Translations under genes and position numbers: made by a program
Notes under the pieces: model-generated
What the model was told of the DNA's origin: nothing
Databases searched by the model: none
The model's input: only the letters and a program-made list of their open reading frames with translations
NCBI GenBank assembly: GCA_934167695.1
Contig: CAKPLP010000008.1
Coordinates: 1 to 56,220 of the forward strand
Source of the DNA: an uncultured Bacilli bacterium
GTDB lineage: Bacteria; Bacillota_I; Bacilli_A; RF39; UBA660
Direction: 5' to 3'
Length of the DNA stretch: 56,220 bases
In this document: positions 7,214 through 16,148 of the stretch, one piece after another
Layout: every line of letters begins with the position of its first letter
Numbering within the stretch: position 1 is the stretch's first letter

Positions 7214-8266
7214 ATGTTTTATAAATATGAATTTAGGGATTATTATGGTCGTAATGCTTTGTATTTATATCTTACAATGAATGATGAAATTGCAAGTGAA
7301 CTTGGTAATGATAATAGTGACAAAATTACACATAAAGTTAAAAATTATATTAAAAATAAAAATATTGATTATAATGGTGAAGAAGTTTTTTTGGTAGTAA
7401 ATGGTATTGTAGTTAAGAGTATTAATCTTAAAAATAAAGAGATTAATATAGAAGTTCTTGATGATAAGTGTAGTTATGTTAATATAAAGTATAATGTTAA
7501 AATAGTAAATAATAATAAAGAAAGAATTATTAATTTAAAAGATTATTTACTTGGTGTTTTATTTGCTAATAATATTTATAATATGCCTAAAGAACTTGTT
7601 AAAGCAGTTTGTGTCTTATATAGAACTTATACTTTTTATAGGATGGAAAAGGATGGTTTCTTGGATATTAATGATAATTTTATGAAATATAGGAATGTTT
7701 CTTATTATAAACTTTTTTTAATTGAGGATTATCTAAATATATATAATAAGTTAGAAGAAGCGATTAATGAAACTGACTGTATATTTATTACTTATAATAA
7801 TGAGTATATAAAACCCTATATTCATAATACAAATAATGGTTTTACTGAAGAAATTGATAATATTCCATATCTTGAAAAAAGAGAAAGTTTGTGGGATTTA
7901 CTTTCTCCAAATTATTTAAATATTAAGGAATTTTCTTATGACATGTTGGAAAAGTTACTTAATGTTTCTAAAGAAGAATTACAAAATATTAAAATATTAG
8001 AATTAACTAGTGGAAATAAAATTAAAAAAATCAAGATTGGACCTATTATTTATAGTGGAGAGGAATTTAGAAATAAGCTTAAATTAAATTCTAATGATAT
8101 TACAATTTTAATTAATGATTATAATATTAAGTTTGTTACTAGAGGTGATGGAAATGGTCTTGGACTTTCTCTTAGTGGTGGTATGGAACTTGCAAGAAGT
8201 AATTGTAACTTTTTACAAATACTTAATTATTATTTTCCAAAATGTACTATTAAAAAATATGTATAA
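7214..8266 (+). CDS. SpoIID/LytB-domain protein, probably catalytically altered
   Basis: 350-residue protein with a SpoIID-type lytic transglycosylase domain. Recognisable parts are LKDYLLGVLFANNIYNMP (108-125), the helix KAVCVLYRTYTFYRM (130-144), and the C-terminal GDGNGLGLSLSGG (311-323) followed by QILNYYF, matching the family GHGVGMSQYGA and IL-HYY blocks. The family glutamate in the GVVAAEMP-like motif is an asparagine here (about 119-120), and the histidine of GHG is replaced by asparagine. No signal peptide is seen. SpoIID degrades peptidoglycan during engulfment in sporulation; this copy may be a non-enzymatic relative. It follows the phospholipase-like gene and ends at a bidirectional terminator. 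Confidence 0.75.
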   Translation: MFYKYEFRDYYGRNALYLYLTMNDEIASELGNDNSDKITHKVKNYIKNKNIDYNGEEVFLVVNGIVVKSINLKNKEINIEVLDDKCSYVNIKYNVKIVNNNKERIINLKDYLLGVLFANNIYNMPKELVKAVCVLYRTYTFYRMEKDGFLDINDNFMKYRNVSYYKLFLIEDYLNIYNKLEEAINETDCIFITYNNEYIKPYIHNTNNGFTEEIDNIPYLEKRESLWDLLSPNYLNIKEFSYDMLEKLLNVSKEELQNIKILELTSGNKIKKIKIGPIIYSGEEFRNKLKLNSNDITILINDYNIKFVTRGDGNGLGLSLSGGMELARSNCNFLQILNYYFPKCTIKKYV

Positions 8267-8288
8267 AAAGAGAGCTTATGCTCTCTTT
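8267..8288. terminator. Bidirectional terminator
   Basis: A perfect 9-bp stem AAAGAGAGC/GCTCTCTTT (8267-8275 and 8280-8288) with a TTAT loop lies between converging genes. A-rich and T-rich flanks let it work for both the SpoIID-like gene and the type VII secretion operon. Confidence 0.85.
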
Positions 8289-8525
8289 CTAAGTATTTAA
8301 ATCCTTTAATTTAGATAATGCTAAATCAGCATCTTTATTTATCTCATAACTATTTTTTAAATAATTAATATAATTATCAATTTCCTGAGTGAATCTTTGC
8401 ATTCTTACAGTTCCTGTTTTTATATCGTCTTTATAATGTTCTAAAATAATTTTTAAATTATTATTGGACTTTGTCAAGATTTCAATTATTGCTAATAATT
8501 GCTCATAAGATATGTTATTTATCAT
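8289..8525 (-). CDS. Small helical protein of the type VII locus
   Basis: About 78 residues, predicted mostly helical and hydrophilic, with no signal peptide or membrane segment. I do not recognise a family. It is the last gene of the essC operon and its start overlaps the stop of the preceding WXG100-like gene (ATGATAAATAA), so the two are likely translated together and may form a helical pair, as secreted WXG100 partners do. A GTG at 8537 is an alternative start. Function is inferred from position only. Confidence 0.6.
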   Translation of the reverse strand: MINNISYEQLLAIIEILTKSNNNLKIILEHYKDDIKTGTVRMQRFTQEIDNYINYLKNSYEINKDADLALSKLKDLNT

Positions 8526-8718
8526 TTTGCTTATCACTCTTTTCTTTTGCTAAGATTATTTCTTTTATAGAGTTTGCAAAATTTATTGCATCTTCTTTAT
8601 ATTCATTTATATTATTTATATAATTGATATTATCTTGACTAGTCCATGTATTACTTAACTTTTCTAAACAGGAATAAATTGTATTAATTTCTTGTTGATA
8701 TTTTTCTAAATTATTCAT
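8515..8718 (-). CDS. WXG100-like small protein
   Basis: 67-residue, two-helix protein with a W-T-S turn near residues 25-27 (KLSNTWTSQDN), at the place where WXG100/ESAT-6 proteins have W-x-G. Short length, hydrophilic helices and location beside a YukD-like gene and essC support a type VII secretion substrate or chaperone. It is shorter than the typical 95-100 residues and the glycine is replaced by serine, so the call is tentative. Confidence 0.55.
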   Translation of the reverse strand: MNNLEKYQQEINTIYSCLEKLSNTWTSQDNINYINNINEYKEDAINFANSIKEIILAKEKSDKQNDK

Positions 8719-8727
8719 AAATTCTCC

Positions 8728-8985
8728 TTATACTAAAACTATTTTTGATCCATTTTTCATGTCAGTATCTTTTATCATTAATTGAACATCATATACTTTT
8801 CCTGTATCTTTACTATAAAGATTTGTATCTTCTTTTATTGAATAATTATTATCGGGATTTTCTGTTAAGGCTTTTTCTATTAATTGTTTTATTGTACCAA
8901 CTCTTTTATTAATAGGAATAAATATGTCATATTCTTTTTCTATTAATGGAATATATAATTGAATTAATATTTTATTATTTTCCAT
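8728..8985 (-). CDS. esaB: EsaB/YukD-like ubiquitin-fold protein
   Basis: 85-residue protein matching the YukD/EsaB family: a beta-grasp, ubiquitin-like fold with IQLYIPLIEKEYDIFIPINK at the start and a closing GSKIVLV strand. The family is a cytosolic accessory of type VIIb secretion in Firmicutes. It overlaps the 3' end of essC by 11 bases, and the WXG100-like gene follows 9 bases later, consistent with a single operon. Confidence 0.8.
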   Translation of the reverse strand: MENNKILIQLYIPLIEKEYDIFIPINKRVGTIKQLIEKALTENPDNNYSIKEDTNLYSKDTGKVYDVQLMIKDTDMKNGSKIVLV

Positions 8986-11900
8986 TTTCTGCTCCTTCTA
9001 ATAGTTTTATAATATATGGTTTTCCTTTTTCTACAATAATTCCAAATCCCGGTTTTAATTCTTGTCTTAATTCTCTTGGACTCATAGATAGTTTTAAAAC
9101 GAATTGATCTAATATTCCACTTCCTAGCCATACTCCTGATGATATATCAACACAAGTTTTAAACCATGGTTCGAAAGCAATATTTTTTAGTTTATCAACA
9201 TTATCAATTAATATAAAATTATAAGTACCTAAGTTTTGAGCTTCTTTTATAGAATTAGTAAAGCTGCCCTTTAAATTCATATCTAATTTACTCAATAGAT
9301 TTTCTATACCTACTATTATTACTGTTACTTTATCTTTATTATTTAAAATACTATTTTGAAAGTTATTTTGTTTATATAAATTTATTTGACTAACTAAATC
9401 ATTATTTAATCTGGTTATTACATCACTATAGTTTTTATTTACTAATAAAGTATTAGGAATTTGATTTTTAATAATTTCTAATGTATCAAATATTACAACT
9501 TTTTGTTTTTCTACATAGGTTAGTGTTTTATATAAACTATTTATAAATCTACTATATTCATAGACATCTGTACTTGTTACTAATGATATATAATCTTTTT
9601 TACAATTAATAGTAGAAATTTGTAATGTATCCTTTTTTATACCTACTGGTATTGTTTCAATATTATTTAGAGTATTTTTTACTACATCATGAGTAATGAC
9701 ATCTGGTAAAACTGGTATTTTATAAGCTTTTGTTTTAAATATTTCGTTAAGTTTTTTACTTATTACTTTTAGATATTCATTCATTTTTTCATGTTCATAT
9801 GGATATGCTGTTTGGAATTCATAAACTTCTTCTTGAGCTATTAATCCTCTACCATATAATTTAGATGGATATTTTTTATGAATATTTCCTAATATTGCTG
9901 AATAATCTGTTGGATCATTAAATTGTAATACTAAGTTTTGTTTAAAGTTTTGTCTTACTCGATATCTTAATGAATTTGTTGTATTTGCAGTTACTACAAA
10001 AGTAATACCATATTTAAAGCCTTCCCTTGTTAATACTCCAAAGATGTCATCATATTCATCATATGTTTCTGAATATGCATCATAATTATTAACAATTATT
10101 ACAATGAATGGTAATTTTTTTCCACTGTGTTTACAATAGAAATCAAAGTCTCCATTATAATCAACAAATAGTTTTTTTCTGTTTTCTAACTCTGTTGTTA
10201 ATACTTTAAATAAATTAGCAACTTTTTCTTCTTGTGTTGAAAAGATTACTTCTCCTATTTGAGGAGCCTCTTTAAATACTCGAAGTGTTTCTGCTCCAAA
10301 GTCTAAAATATATAAATTTACTTCTTCTGGTGAATGATCTACTATTGTGGAATATACTAATGTTGTTAATAATAATTCTTTTCCACTTCCTGCTGAACCA
10401 TAAATGATTGTGTTACCATCTTTTGAAAGTGGGAGTGTTAAAATTCCTTGTCTTTGATTATTTGGATCATCAAATTCTCCTATAATAGGATTGATGTTTC
10501 CTTCTTCTGTTATATAATTATATTTTTCTCTTAATTTTTCTACATAAATGTATTCTGGTATTTTATCTAACCATAACTGTCTTACAGAAATATTTTGATT
10601 TTTTGCAGTTGATACTATGTATTTTACTATATTAGTAATTTCTTCACCTTTTGATTCTACTACTATTTGTCTGTTGGCACTATCTACACTTTTAATAATA
10701 TTTCCAACATTGTCTATAAAATCTAATCTTTCATCAATTTTTTTCTTTCTTTTCTCCATTGGAAAGTATTTAGCTCCAGTCCATGCGGATTGACCTAAAG
10801 CGAATAATTCGTTATAACCTACTTGGAGATAGAAACGTCCAGTTTCCTTTATTGAAGCAGCGTCTGCACATTTAATCATGTCCATACTATCAGATCTATC
10901 CTGAACTTTTAAACATATTCTGAATTTGGAGTTTGACCATATTTGATCATTTACTACTCCTGCTGGTTTTTGAGTTGCAAGAATTAAGTGGACTCCTAAA
11001 CTACGTCCAATACGAGCGGTTGAAATTAATTCATCCATAAAGTCTGGTTGTTGATCTTTTAACTCTGCAAATTCATCTGAAATAATTAATAAATGTGGTA
11101 CAGGTTCTTGTACTAAACCTTCTTTATATAATGTTTGATATTTATAAATATCTATAGTACTTTCATTTAATGAATCTCTTGCTTCATTAAATATTTTTTG
11201 ACGTCGACGTAATTCACTTTGGATTGATGCTAGTGAACGATTCATTTCAACTGTATCTAAGTTTGTAATGGTACCTGCTAAATGCGGAAGTTTCATTCCA
11301 GTTTCCTTGTTTTCGAATGCTCCTGCTAGTCCTCCACCTTTGTAGTCAATTAAAATAAAGCTAACTTCATTGGGACTATAATTTATAGCCATAGATAAGA
11401 TATAGGTTATTATTAATTCACTTTTTCCTGATCCAGTCATACCAGCTACTAGTCCATGTGGTCCATGGGCTTTTTCGTGTAAATCTAATTTAAATAGTTC
11501 TCTATTTTTATCTACACCAATAGGAGCCTGTAGTGTTTTTGTTGGATTACTATTTTTCCATCTATTTAAAATATTTAATTGTTCTACTTTTCCAACATCG
11601 TACATTTCAAGAAAGCTTATCATAGTAGGAAGACTACTACTTTCTTTTTCGGTTTCAATAGGAATATTTGCAAGTACTTTTGTACATTGATACATATCAA
11701 TATTAGGATTATAATCTGCAATAAACTCTTTTTGTTTATTTGAAACAAGTTCATTCTCAAATACACCTGATTTTTTATCACCAATACTAATAAATGTATG
11801 ACATTCATTTGGTAAGTTTGTTAATCTATTGTTAATTATTACTAGACTGAATCCTATATTTGTTTTTTCATTACATATATCTTTAATTATTTCTAATTCT

Positions 11901-13600
11901 CGTACTGATTTAAAATCATCTATTATAATGAAAAAGTATGGACTAAAACTAGTGTAATCCTTTTGAGTTGTGGAAGTTACAAATTCACTGTCATCATTGT
12001 TGTTCTTTCTAGATTGAAAAATTTGTTCTAGGTTTAAAGACAACTCTTTTGCTTCATCATTGTTTGTGGCAAAATATCTGACTGTTTTGGAATTATTCCA
12101 ACAATGTGGTAATGCCCTTAAATAATCCCATCTACTTTCATTTTTTTCGTTTGTAAATATTACTATTTTTAAATCATCATAACTATGAAAAGTAATTAAT
12201 TGTAACATTAAACCATCTATAAATGAATTTTTTTGTCTACCTTCTCCAATGATAGCTGAAATATTATTTTTTACAAAAGATAAATTTATAGGTACGTTTT
12301 CTAACTCTTTTGATTCTTTTCCTAGTTCTAATACTAATTGTTGAAGATTATCGTCTTCAAGTTGAAAGCGTTCTTCAGGATATTTTACAGAACCTTTAAA
12401 ACTAGTGGAACCTATACCCATACGTAAATCTAGAAAGTCATTTTGATCAAGTTCTCTTTCCCATAAATTTCTTTTTCTTGTTAAGATAATATTAGCACAT
12501 TCTTCTAAAGTAATATAATTTTCTAAGAGTACCTGACGTTGTTTTTCCATTTCACTATGAATAGTATTTCTTTTTTGATTTATATATTCACTATATTTTT
12601 CTTGTCTTAAAGTTTCGCGTTTTTTTTGTTGTTTTTTTTGATATTTTCTGTTTAGAAGTGGCCATAAGATAGTACTTAGTAACATTGCTAAACACATAAT
12701 TATAGTTGGAAGTGATGAGGTAACTGTTTTCTCACCAGAAATAACTCCTGATATTGATGAGTATCCCATCATTAAAGAAACCATTCCCATACTAAACATT
12801 GGTCCTAGTACATAAATCATTGGAGTTTCGTCTGGTTTTTCTTTATTAGGTGGTGGGTCAATCGTTATTTCTATAGGTTCAATTCCTGCTTTAAATCTTG
12901 GAGAACGAAAGAAGTAATCTTCATCTTTATAAAAATCAATATTCTCTTCCATAACATTTGTTTCATTTATTTCTGGTTGAACTAAAGCTTTTTTTATTGA
13001 AAATAATCTATTATCAAATTTTACAAGGGAACCAATTTTGTTTACTATTATTGAATCTCCTAAAACTATTATTTTTAACCCCATTATAAATATAATATCA
13101 CCATGATAAAGCTTCTTAGTTGTTACTAGTTCATTATTTACATAAGTTCCATAATTACTATTTAAATCTTCAATATACCAATTATTATCAGTATACGTTA
13201 ATAAGGCTTGTTTCTTTGATACCAAGGGATAATTATAATTAATACCAGCATCACTATCATTACCTATTAATATTTTTGTTGATGGCTGTACTTGTAATCT
13301 AGTTGTATACTCATCTATAGTTGGAGAACAATATAATAATATATAATTATTTTCATCATTAATCCTTAAAAAATATAATGAATATTCTTTTAGAATTATG
13401 GAATCTATTTCTTTATTATTAAATACTATTTTTGTTTCAAAGTTACTTTTTAGATACCATAAGCCATCTCGTTCTTCTACACTTATTAGGTTTCTAGTAT
13501 TTCCTAAACCATCTATATCTGTAATCCAATAGTTTCCTGTAACTGTATTAGGCAAAGTAAAATTATATATTTTAGTACGTTTTATTAATCTTACTATCAT
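8975..13600 (-). CDS. essC: EssC-type ATPase of type VIIb secretion
   Basis: 1541-residue motor of the type VIIb (Ess/Yuk) secretion system. Two FHA-like domains occupy the N-terminus (the second about 100-180, with NSNYGTYVN at 147-155). Two transmembrane helices lie near 261-285 and 297-316. The first FtsK/SpoIIIE ATPase has a full Walker A GMTGSGKS at 720-727, Walker B ILIDYKGG at 749-756 and SDEFAE at 841-846. The second has GSAGSGKE at 1068-1075. The third (about 1310-1541) has no recognisable P-loop, as is common for the last domain in this family. Length and architecture fit full-length EssC. It heads an operon with esaB and two small proteins, but essA, essB and esaA are not nearby. 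Confidence 0.95.
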   Translation of the reverse strand: MIVRLIKRTKIYNFTLPNTVTGNYWITDIDGLGNTRNLISVEERDGLWYLKSNFETKIVFNNKEIDSIILKEYSLYFLRINDENNYILLYCSPTIDEYTTRLQVQPSTKILIGNDSDAGINYNYPLVSKKQALLTYTDNNWYIEDLNSNYGTYVNNELVTTKKLYHGDIIFIMGLKIIVLGDSIIVNKIGSLVKFDNRLFSIKKALVQPEINETNVMEENIDFYKDEDYFFRSPRFKAGIEPIEITIDPPPNKEKPDETPMIYVLGPMFSMGMVSLMMGYSSISGVISGEKTVTSSLPTIIMCLAMLLSTILWPLLNRKYQKKQQKKRETLRQEKYSEYINQKRNTIHSEMEKQRQVLLENYITLEECANIILTRKRNLWERELDQNDFLDLRMGIGSTSFKGSVKYPEERFQLEDDNLQQLVLELGKESKELENVPINLSFVKNNISAIIGEGRQKNSFIDGLMLQLITFHSYDDLKIVIFTNEKNESRWDYLRALPHCWNNSKTVRYFATNNDEAKELSLNLEQIFQSRKNNNDDSEFVTSTTQKDYTSFSPYFFIIIDDFKSVRELEIIKDICNEKTNIGFSLVIINNRLTNLPNECHTFISIGDKKSGVFENELVSNKQKEFIADYNPNIDMYQCTKVLANIPIETEKESSSLPTMISFLEMYDVGKVEQLNILNRWKNSNPTKTLQAPIGVDKNRELFKLDLHEKAHGPHGLVAGMTGSGKSELIITYILSMAINYSPNEVSFILIDYKGGGLAGAFENKETGMKLPHLAGTITNLDTVEMNRSLASIQSELRRRQKIFNEARDSLNESTIDIYKYQTLYKEGLVQEPVPHLLIISDEFAELKDQQPDFMDELISTARIGRSLGVHLILATQKPAGVVNDQIWSNSKFRICLKVQDRSDSMDMIKCADAASIKETGRFYLQVGYNELFALGQSAWTGAKYFPMEKRKKKIDERLDFIDNVGNIIKSVDSANRQIVVESKGEEITNIVKYIVSTAKNQNISVRQLWLDKIPEYIYVEKLREKYNYITEEGNINPIIGEFDDPNNQRQGILTLPLSKDGNTIIYGSAGSGKELLLTTLVYSTIVDHSPEEVNLYILDFGAETLRVFKEAPQIGEVIFSTQEEKVANLFKVLTTELENRKKLFVDYNGDFDFYCKHSGKKLPFIVIIVNNYDAYSETYDEYDDIFGVLTREGFKYGITFVVTANTTNSLRYRVRQNFKQNLVLQFNDPTDYSAILGNIHKKYPSKLYGRGLIAQEEVYEFQTAYPYEHEKMNEYLKVISKKLNEIFKTKAYKIPVLPDVITHDVVKNTLNNIETIPVGIKKDTLQISTINCKKDYISLVTSTDVYEYSRFINSLYKTLTYVEKQKVVIFDTLEIIKNQIPNTLLVNKNYSDVITRLNNDLVSQINLYKQNNFQNSILNNKDKVTVIIVGIENLLSKLDMNLKGSFTNSIKEAQNLGTYNFILIDNVDKLKNIAFEPWFKTCVDISSGVWLGSGILDQFVLKLSMSPRELRQELKPGFGIIVEKGKPYIIKLLEGAENGK

Positions 13601-13617
13601 AAAGTCACCCCATTAAA

Positions 13618-13641
13618 AAGTATATTATATATTTATACTTT
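13618..13641. promoter_or_regulatory. Inverted repeat in the essC leader
   Basis: AAAGTATA and TATACTTT (13618-13625, 13634-13641) form a perfect 8-bp inverted repeat in the essC 5' leader, between the promoter and the ribosome site. It may be an operator or an RNA hairpin; no regulator is known for it. Confidence 0.35.
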
Positions 13642-13663
13642 CCCTATTTTTTATTCTATGTTA

Positions 13664-13692
13664 ATTATATCTATTTTAATGTTTTTTTTCAA
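13664..13692 (-). promoter_or_regulatory. Promoter of the essC operon
   Basis: The minus strand has TTGAAA (13687-13692), 17 bases, then TATAAT (13664-13669), a near-consensus promoter with a leader of about 57 bases. Confidence 0.8.
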
Positions 13693-13723
13693 GTATTATA
13701 TTTTAGCCCAATCGTTTTGTAAT

Positions 13724-13739
13724 CTAATTCATAAATTAG
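13724..13739. promoter_or_regulatory. Palindrome before the ZIP transporter
   Basis: CTAATT-CATA-AATTAG is a perfect 6-bp inverted repeat ending four bases before the ribosome site AGGAGGAG. It could be a metal-responsive operator or a hairpin near the ribosome site. Evidence is only its symmetry and position. Confidence 0.3.
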
Positions 13740-13758
13740 TTTTAGGAGGAGTTTTTTT

Positions 13759-14559
13759 ATGGTCAATTTTTTTGTTAACCTTTCTCCAATATATCAAGCT
13801 TTAATTGCAGGTATATTTACATGGAGTATTACTCTTTTAGGTGCAAGTGTCGTATTGTTCTTTAAAAAAGTAAATAATGATATTATGGATGCAATGCTTG
13901 GATTTTCAGCTGGTGTAATGATTGCAGCTAGTTTCTTTTCTCTAATAGACCCAGCTATAAAAATGGCAAATAATTTAAATATGATTGGTTTTTTAGTTGT
14001 ATCTATTGGTTTTTTAGCAGGAACTATTATTATTCTTTTAGGAGATAAATTATTTAATTTATTAGAAAAGAAAAGAAATGGTTATATTTCTGATAGTAAA
14101 AAAAGATGTATGATGCTTATAACTTCAATTACTCTTCATAATATTCCTGAGGGGCTAGTTTTGGGGGTAAGTTTTGGTTCTTTAGTATATAATATTACTG
14201 GTAGTAGTTTAGTTGGTGCACTTTCTTTGGCTCTTGCTATTGGAATTCAAAACTTTCCTGAAGGTAGTGCTGTTAGTTTGCCATTAAGAAGAGAAGGTTA
14301 TGGAAGATTTAAAGCTTTTTTCATTGGACAATTAAGTGCTGTTGTAGAACCTATTAGTGCCTTTATTGGAGCTATACTGGTAATGAAAATAAAAACTTTA
14401 CTTCCTATTTTGTTATCAATGGCTGCTGGTGCAATGTTCTTTGTTGCTATAGGTGATTTAATTCCTGAAAGTCAGAAGAATAAAAGAAAGAATTTAATGA
14501 CAGTGGTAACATTAATTGGATTTACTATTATGATGGTTTTAGATATTGCTTTAGGTTAA
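13759..14559 (+). CDS. ZIP-family divalent metal transporter
   Basis: 266-residue integral membrane protein with about eight hydrophobic helices, importing zinc or iron in this family. The metal-path motifs are clear: HNIPEG at 127-132 in helix 4 and QNFPEG at 164-169 in helix 5, followed by QLSAVVEP at 191-198. A charged loop (about 104-116) separates helices 3 and 4, as in ZupT-type members. The ATG follows AGGAGGAG with good spacing. It is a single plus-strand gene, divergent from essC, with its own terminator. Confidence 0.9.
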   Translation: MVNFFVNLSPIYQALIAGIFTWSITLLGASVVLFFKKVNNDIMDAMLGFSAGVMIAASFFSLIDPAIKMANNLNMIGFLVVSIGFLAGTIIILLGDKLFNLLEKKRNGYISDSKKRCMMLITSITLHNIPEGLVLGVSFGSLVYNITGSSLVGALSLALAIGIQNFPEGSAVSLPLRREGYGRFKAFFIGQLSAVVEPISAFIGAILVMKIKTLLPILLSMAAGAMFFVAIGDLIPESQKNKRKNLMTVVTLIGFTIMMVLDIALG

Positions 14560-14561
14560 AA

Positions 14562-14609
14562 AAAAATCCTATTTTATTAAGATAAAATCTTAAGTATAGG
14601 ATTTTTTTT
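14562..14609. terminator. Terminator of the ZIP gene, likely bidirectional
   Basis: Arms AAATCCTAT and ATAGGATTT enclose an AT-rich loop, followed by a nine-T run on the plus strand and preceded by an A-run that serves as T-tract for the opposite strand. It separates the ZIP gene from the converging endolysin gene. Confidence 0.8.
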
Positions 14610-14611
14610 AT

Positions 14612-15286
14612 TCATTCCAAATATAACTTTTGTCCCGCTTTTAATTTAATGGCATAAATATCATCATTTTTACAAGTAAAAATTAATTTTTTTTGTTCTT
14701 TCGATTCATTTGGATCGTCTAATATTTCTGTATCTTCATTACTTGGAGATGGTACTGGTGTTGGGGTTGGTGCTTTTTCTATTTTTCTGAATGTGTAGTT
14801 ATGACTATCCAATATTTTTATACTATCATCTATCCATAGACATTCTGTTGGATTTTTTCCATTATTTATAACCCAAGTATTAGATGAAGTTTTGTGCCAA
14901 CCTGTTCCATAAAATTTTCCTCTTCCACATTCTAAATGACAATGATTGCCAGTTGCATTTCCTTTTGTTCCTTCTTGATAAAGTATATCCCCTCTGTTTA
15001 TTATTTTTCCAATATGTAAATCGCTTACATCATTATCATGTGCAAAAAGCATAGTCATATAGTCTATAGTTCCGTCTGGATATTCAACTTTATCAAGACT
15101 TTCAAACCAAACTTCATTTGCATCAGTGGTATATATTTTTTTTATTATGCCTGTATATGGCGCTAATATATTATCTATTCCTGTATCGCTACCTGCTTCA
15201 TCAATAGCAAAACTTTCTAAATGTGTTCCTTCATTATAACCTTGTGTTATTCGCATATATGGACTTGGATATAATGGTTTTTCCAT
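14612..15286 (-). CDS. M23-family peptidase, endolysin-like
   Basis: 224-residue zinc endopeptidase of the LytM/M23 type that cuts peptidoglycan cross-bridges. Likely zinc and catalytic residues are H22 and D29 (THLESFAIDE), H83 (FAHDND) and H115/H117 (GNHCHLE). A proline-threonine linker lies near 173-182 and a short C-terminal domain ends in KLKAGQKLYLE. No signal peptide is present. Together with the small membrane protein whose stop touches its start, this looks like a phage lysis pair: holin releases endolysin. No other phage genes are visible on either side. Confidence 0.8.
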   Translation of the reverse strand: MEKPLYPSPYMRITQGYNEGTHLESFAIDEAGSDTGIDNILAPYTGIIKKIYTTDANEVWFESLDKVEYPDGTIDYMTMLFAHDNDVSDLHIGKIINRGDILYQEGTKGNATGNHCHLECGRGKFYGTGWHKTSSNTWVINNGKNPTECLWIDDSIKILDSHNYTFRKIEKAPTPTPVPSPSNEDTEILDDPNESKEQKKLIFTCKNDDIYAIKLKAGQKLYLE

Positions 15287-15627
15287 TATATATCACCATC
15301 CGTTTTTATTATATTTTCTTTTTTTACTTGAATTGTATCTTTGGAAATTATTTGACTATATGATGATAAATTTCCTTCTAATGATTTATATATTGTATCG
15401 GCACCTAGAAAACTAAAAAGACCAACCCATAAACTTTCTGGAAATTCTATATTTGTAAATGTAATACAAAATAGGATACCAATTATGATATTTATGATTA
15501 AACTATATATTGCCAAACATGAAGAACATGGAAAGTATTTTTTTGATTTTTGGACAAAAGCGCAAGTAATAGTACTCATTATGATTGAAATAATGAGTAA
15601 TTTTTGCAATAACTCTATGTTAAGCAT
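15286..15627 (-). CDS. Holin-like small membrane protein
   Basis: 113 residues with three hydrophobic segments (about 7-24, 36-58 and 65-80) and a charged tail, the layout of a phage holin. The segment SLWVGLFSFLGADTIYKSLE resembles holin-like proteins encoded beside endolysins in Firmicutes. It ends on the start codon of the M23 peptidase (1-base overlap), typical of a lysis cassette. The start has the ribosome site GAGGAG. The holin role is inferred from size, topology and neighbour. Confidence 0.6.
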   Translation of the reverse strand: MLNIELLQKLLIISIIMSTITCAFVQKSKKYFPCSSCLAIYSLIINIIIGILFCITFTNIEFPESLWVGLFSFLGADTIYKSLEGNLSSYSQIISKDTIQVKKENIIKTDGDI

Positions 15628-15686
15628 AATAATCTCCTCAATATAGTATATGATAAATCTTGCTTTTTGTTACTGCAATAAAAAAG

Positions 15687-15710
15687 AAAAAAGCCCAAAT
15701 GAGCTTTTTT
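15687..15710 (-). terminator. Terminator of rplM-rpsI
   Basis: On the minus strand AAAAAGCTC pairs with GGGCTTTTT around an ATTT loop (one G-U pair), followed by a T-rich tract. It lies just after the rpsI stop and before the holin-like gene. Confidence 0.8.
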
Positions 15711-15722
15711 GAAACAAGTATT

Positions 15723-16148
15723 TTAACGTTTTGAGAATTGTGGTGCACGACGTGCTTTCTTTAAACCTGGTTTTTTACGTTCTTTCTTACGTGAATCACG
15801 AGTAATGAAACCAGCTTTCTTTAATACTTTTCTATAACTATTTTCTGAATCTGCTGGTGTTGTTGAATCATATTGTAGTAATGCTCTAGCAATACCTAAG
15901 CGAATTGCTCCAGTTTGTCCAGAGAATCCACCACCTGATACTTTAGCATCAACATCGAATATTTCTCTTGTTCCAGTAATATCTAATGGTTGAGTTAAAT
16001 CCATTACTAATACTTCGAATGGTAAATATTCATTTACATCGCGTCCATTGATTGTTATTTTTCCTGTTCCCGGAGTTAATGTTACACGAGCAACACTAGT
16101 TTTTCTTCTACCAGTTCCAGTATAAACTTTTTTGTCTAATTTTGCCAT
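15723..16148 (-). CDS. rpsI: 30S ribosomal protein S9
   Basis: 141-residue S9, slightly longer than usual at the N-terminus. The typical start YTGTGRRKTSVARV and the basic C-terminal tail RRAPQFSKR, which reaches the P-site tRNA, are both intact. Its start codon overlaps the rplM stop by one base, so the two are coupled. Confidence 0.98.
   Translation of the reverse strand: MAKLDKKVYTGTGRRKTSVARVTLTPGTGKITINGRDVNEYLPFEVLVMDLTQPLDITGTREIFDVDAKVSGGGFSGQTGAIRLGIARALLQYDSTTPADSENSYRKVLKKAGFITRDSRKKERKKPGLKKARRAPQFSKR

Noticed and set aside
8115..8300. 61-codon plus-strand frame overlapping the SpoIID-like gene
   Set aside because: Out-of-frame within the conserved C-terminal domain and running into the terminator; no ribosome site.
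11620..11808. 62-codon minus-strand frame inside essC
   Set aside because: Alternate frame within a continuous conserved coding sequence.
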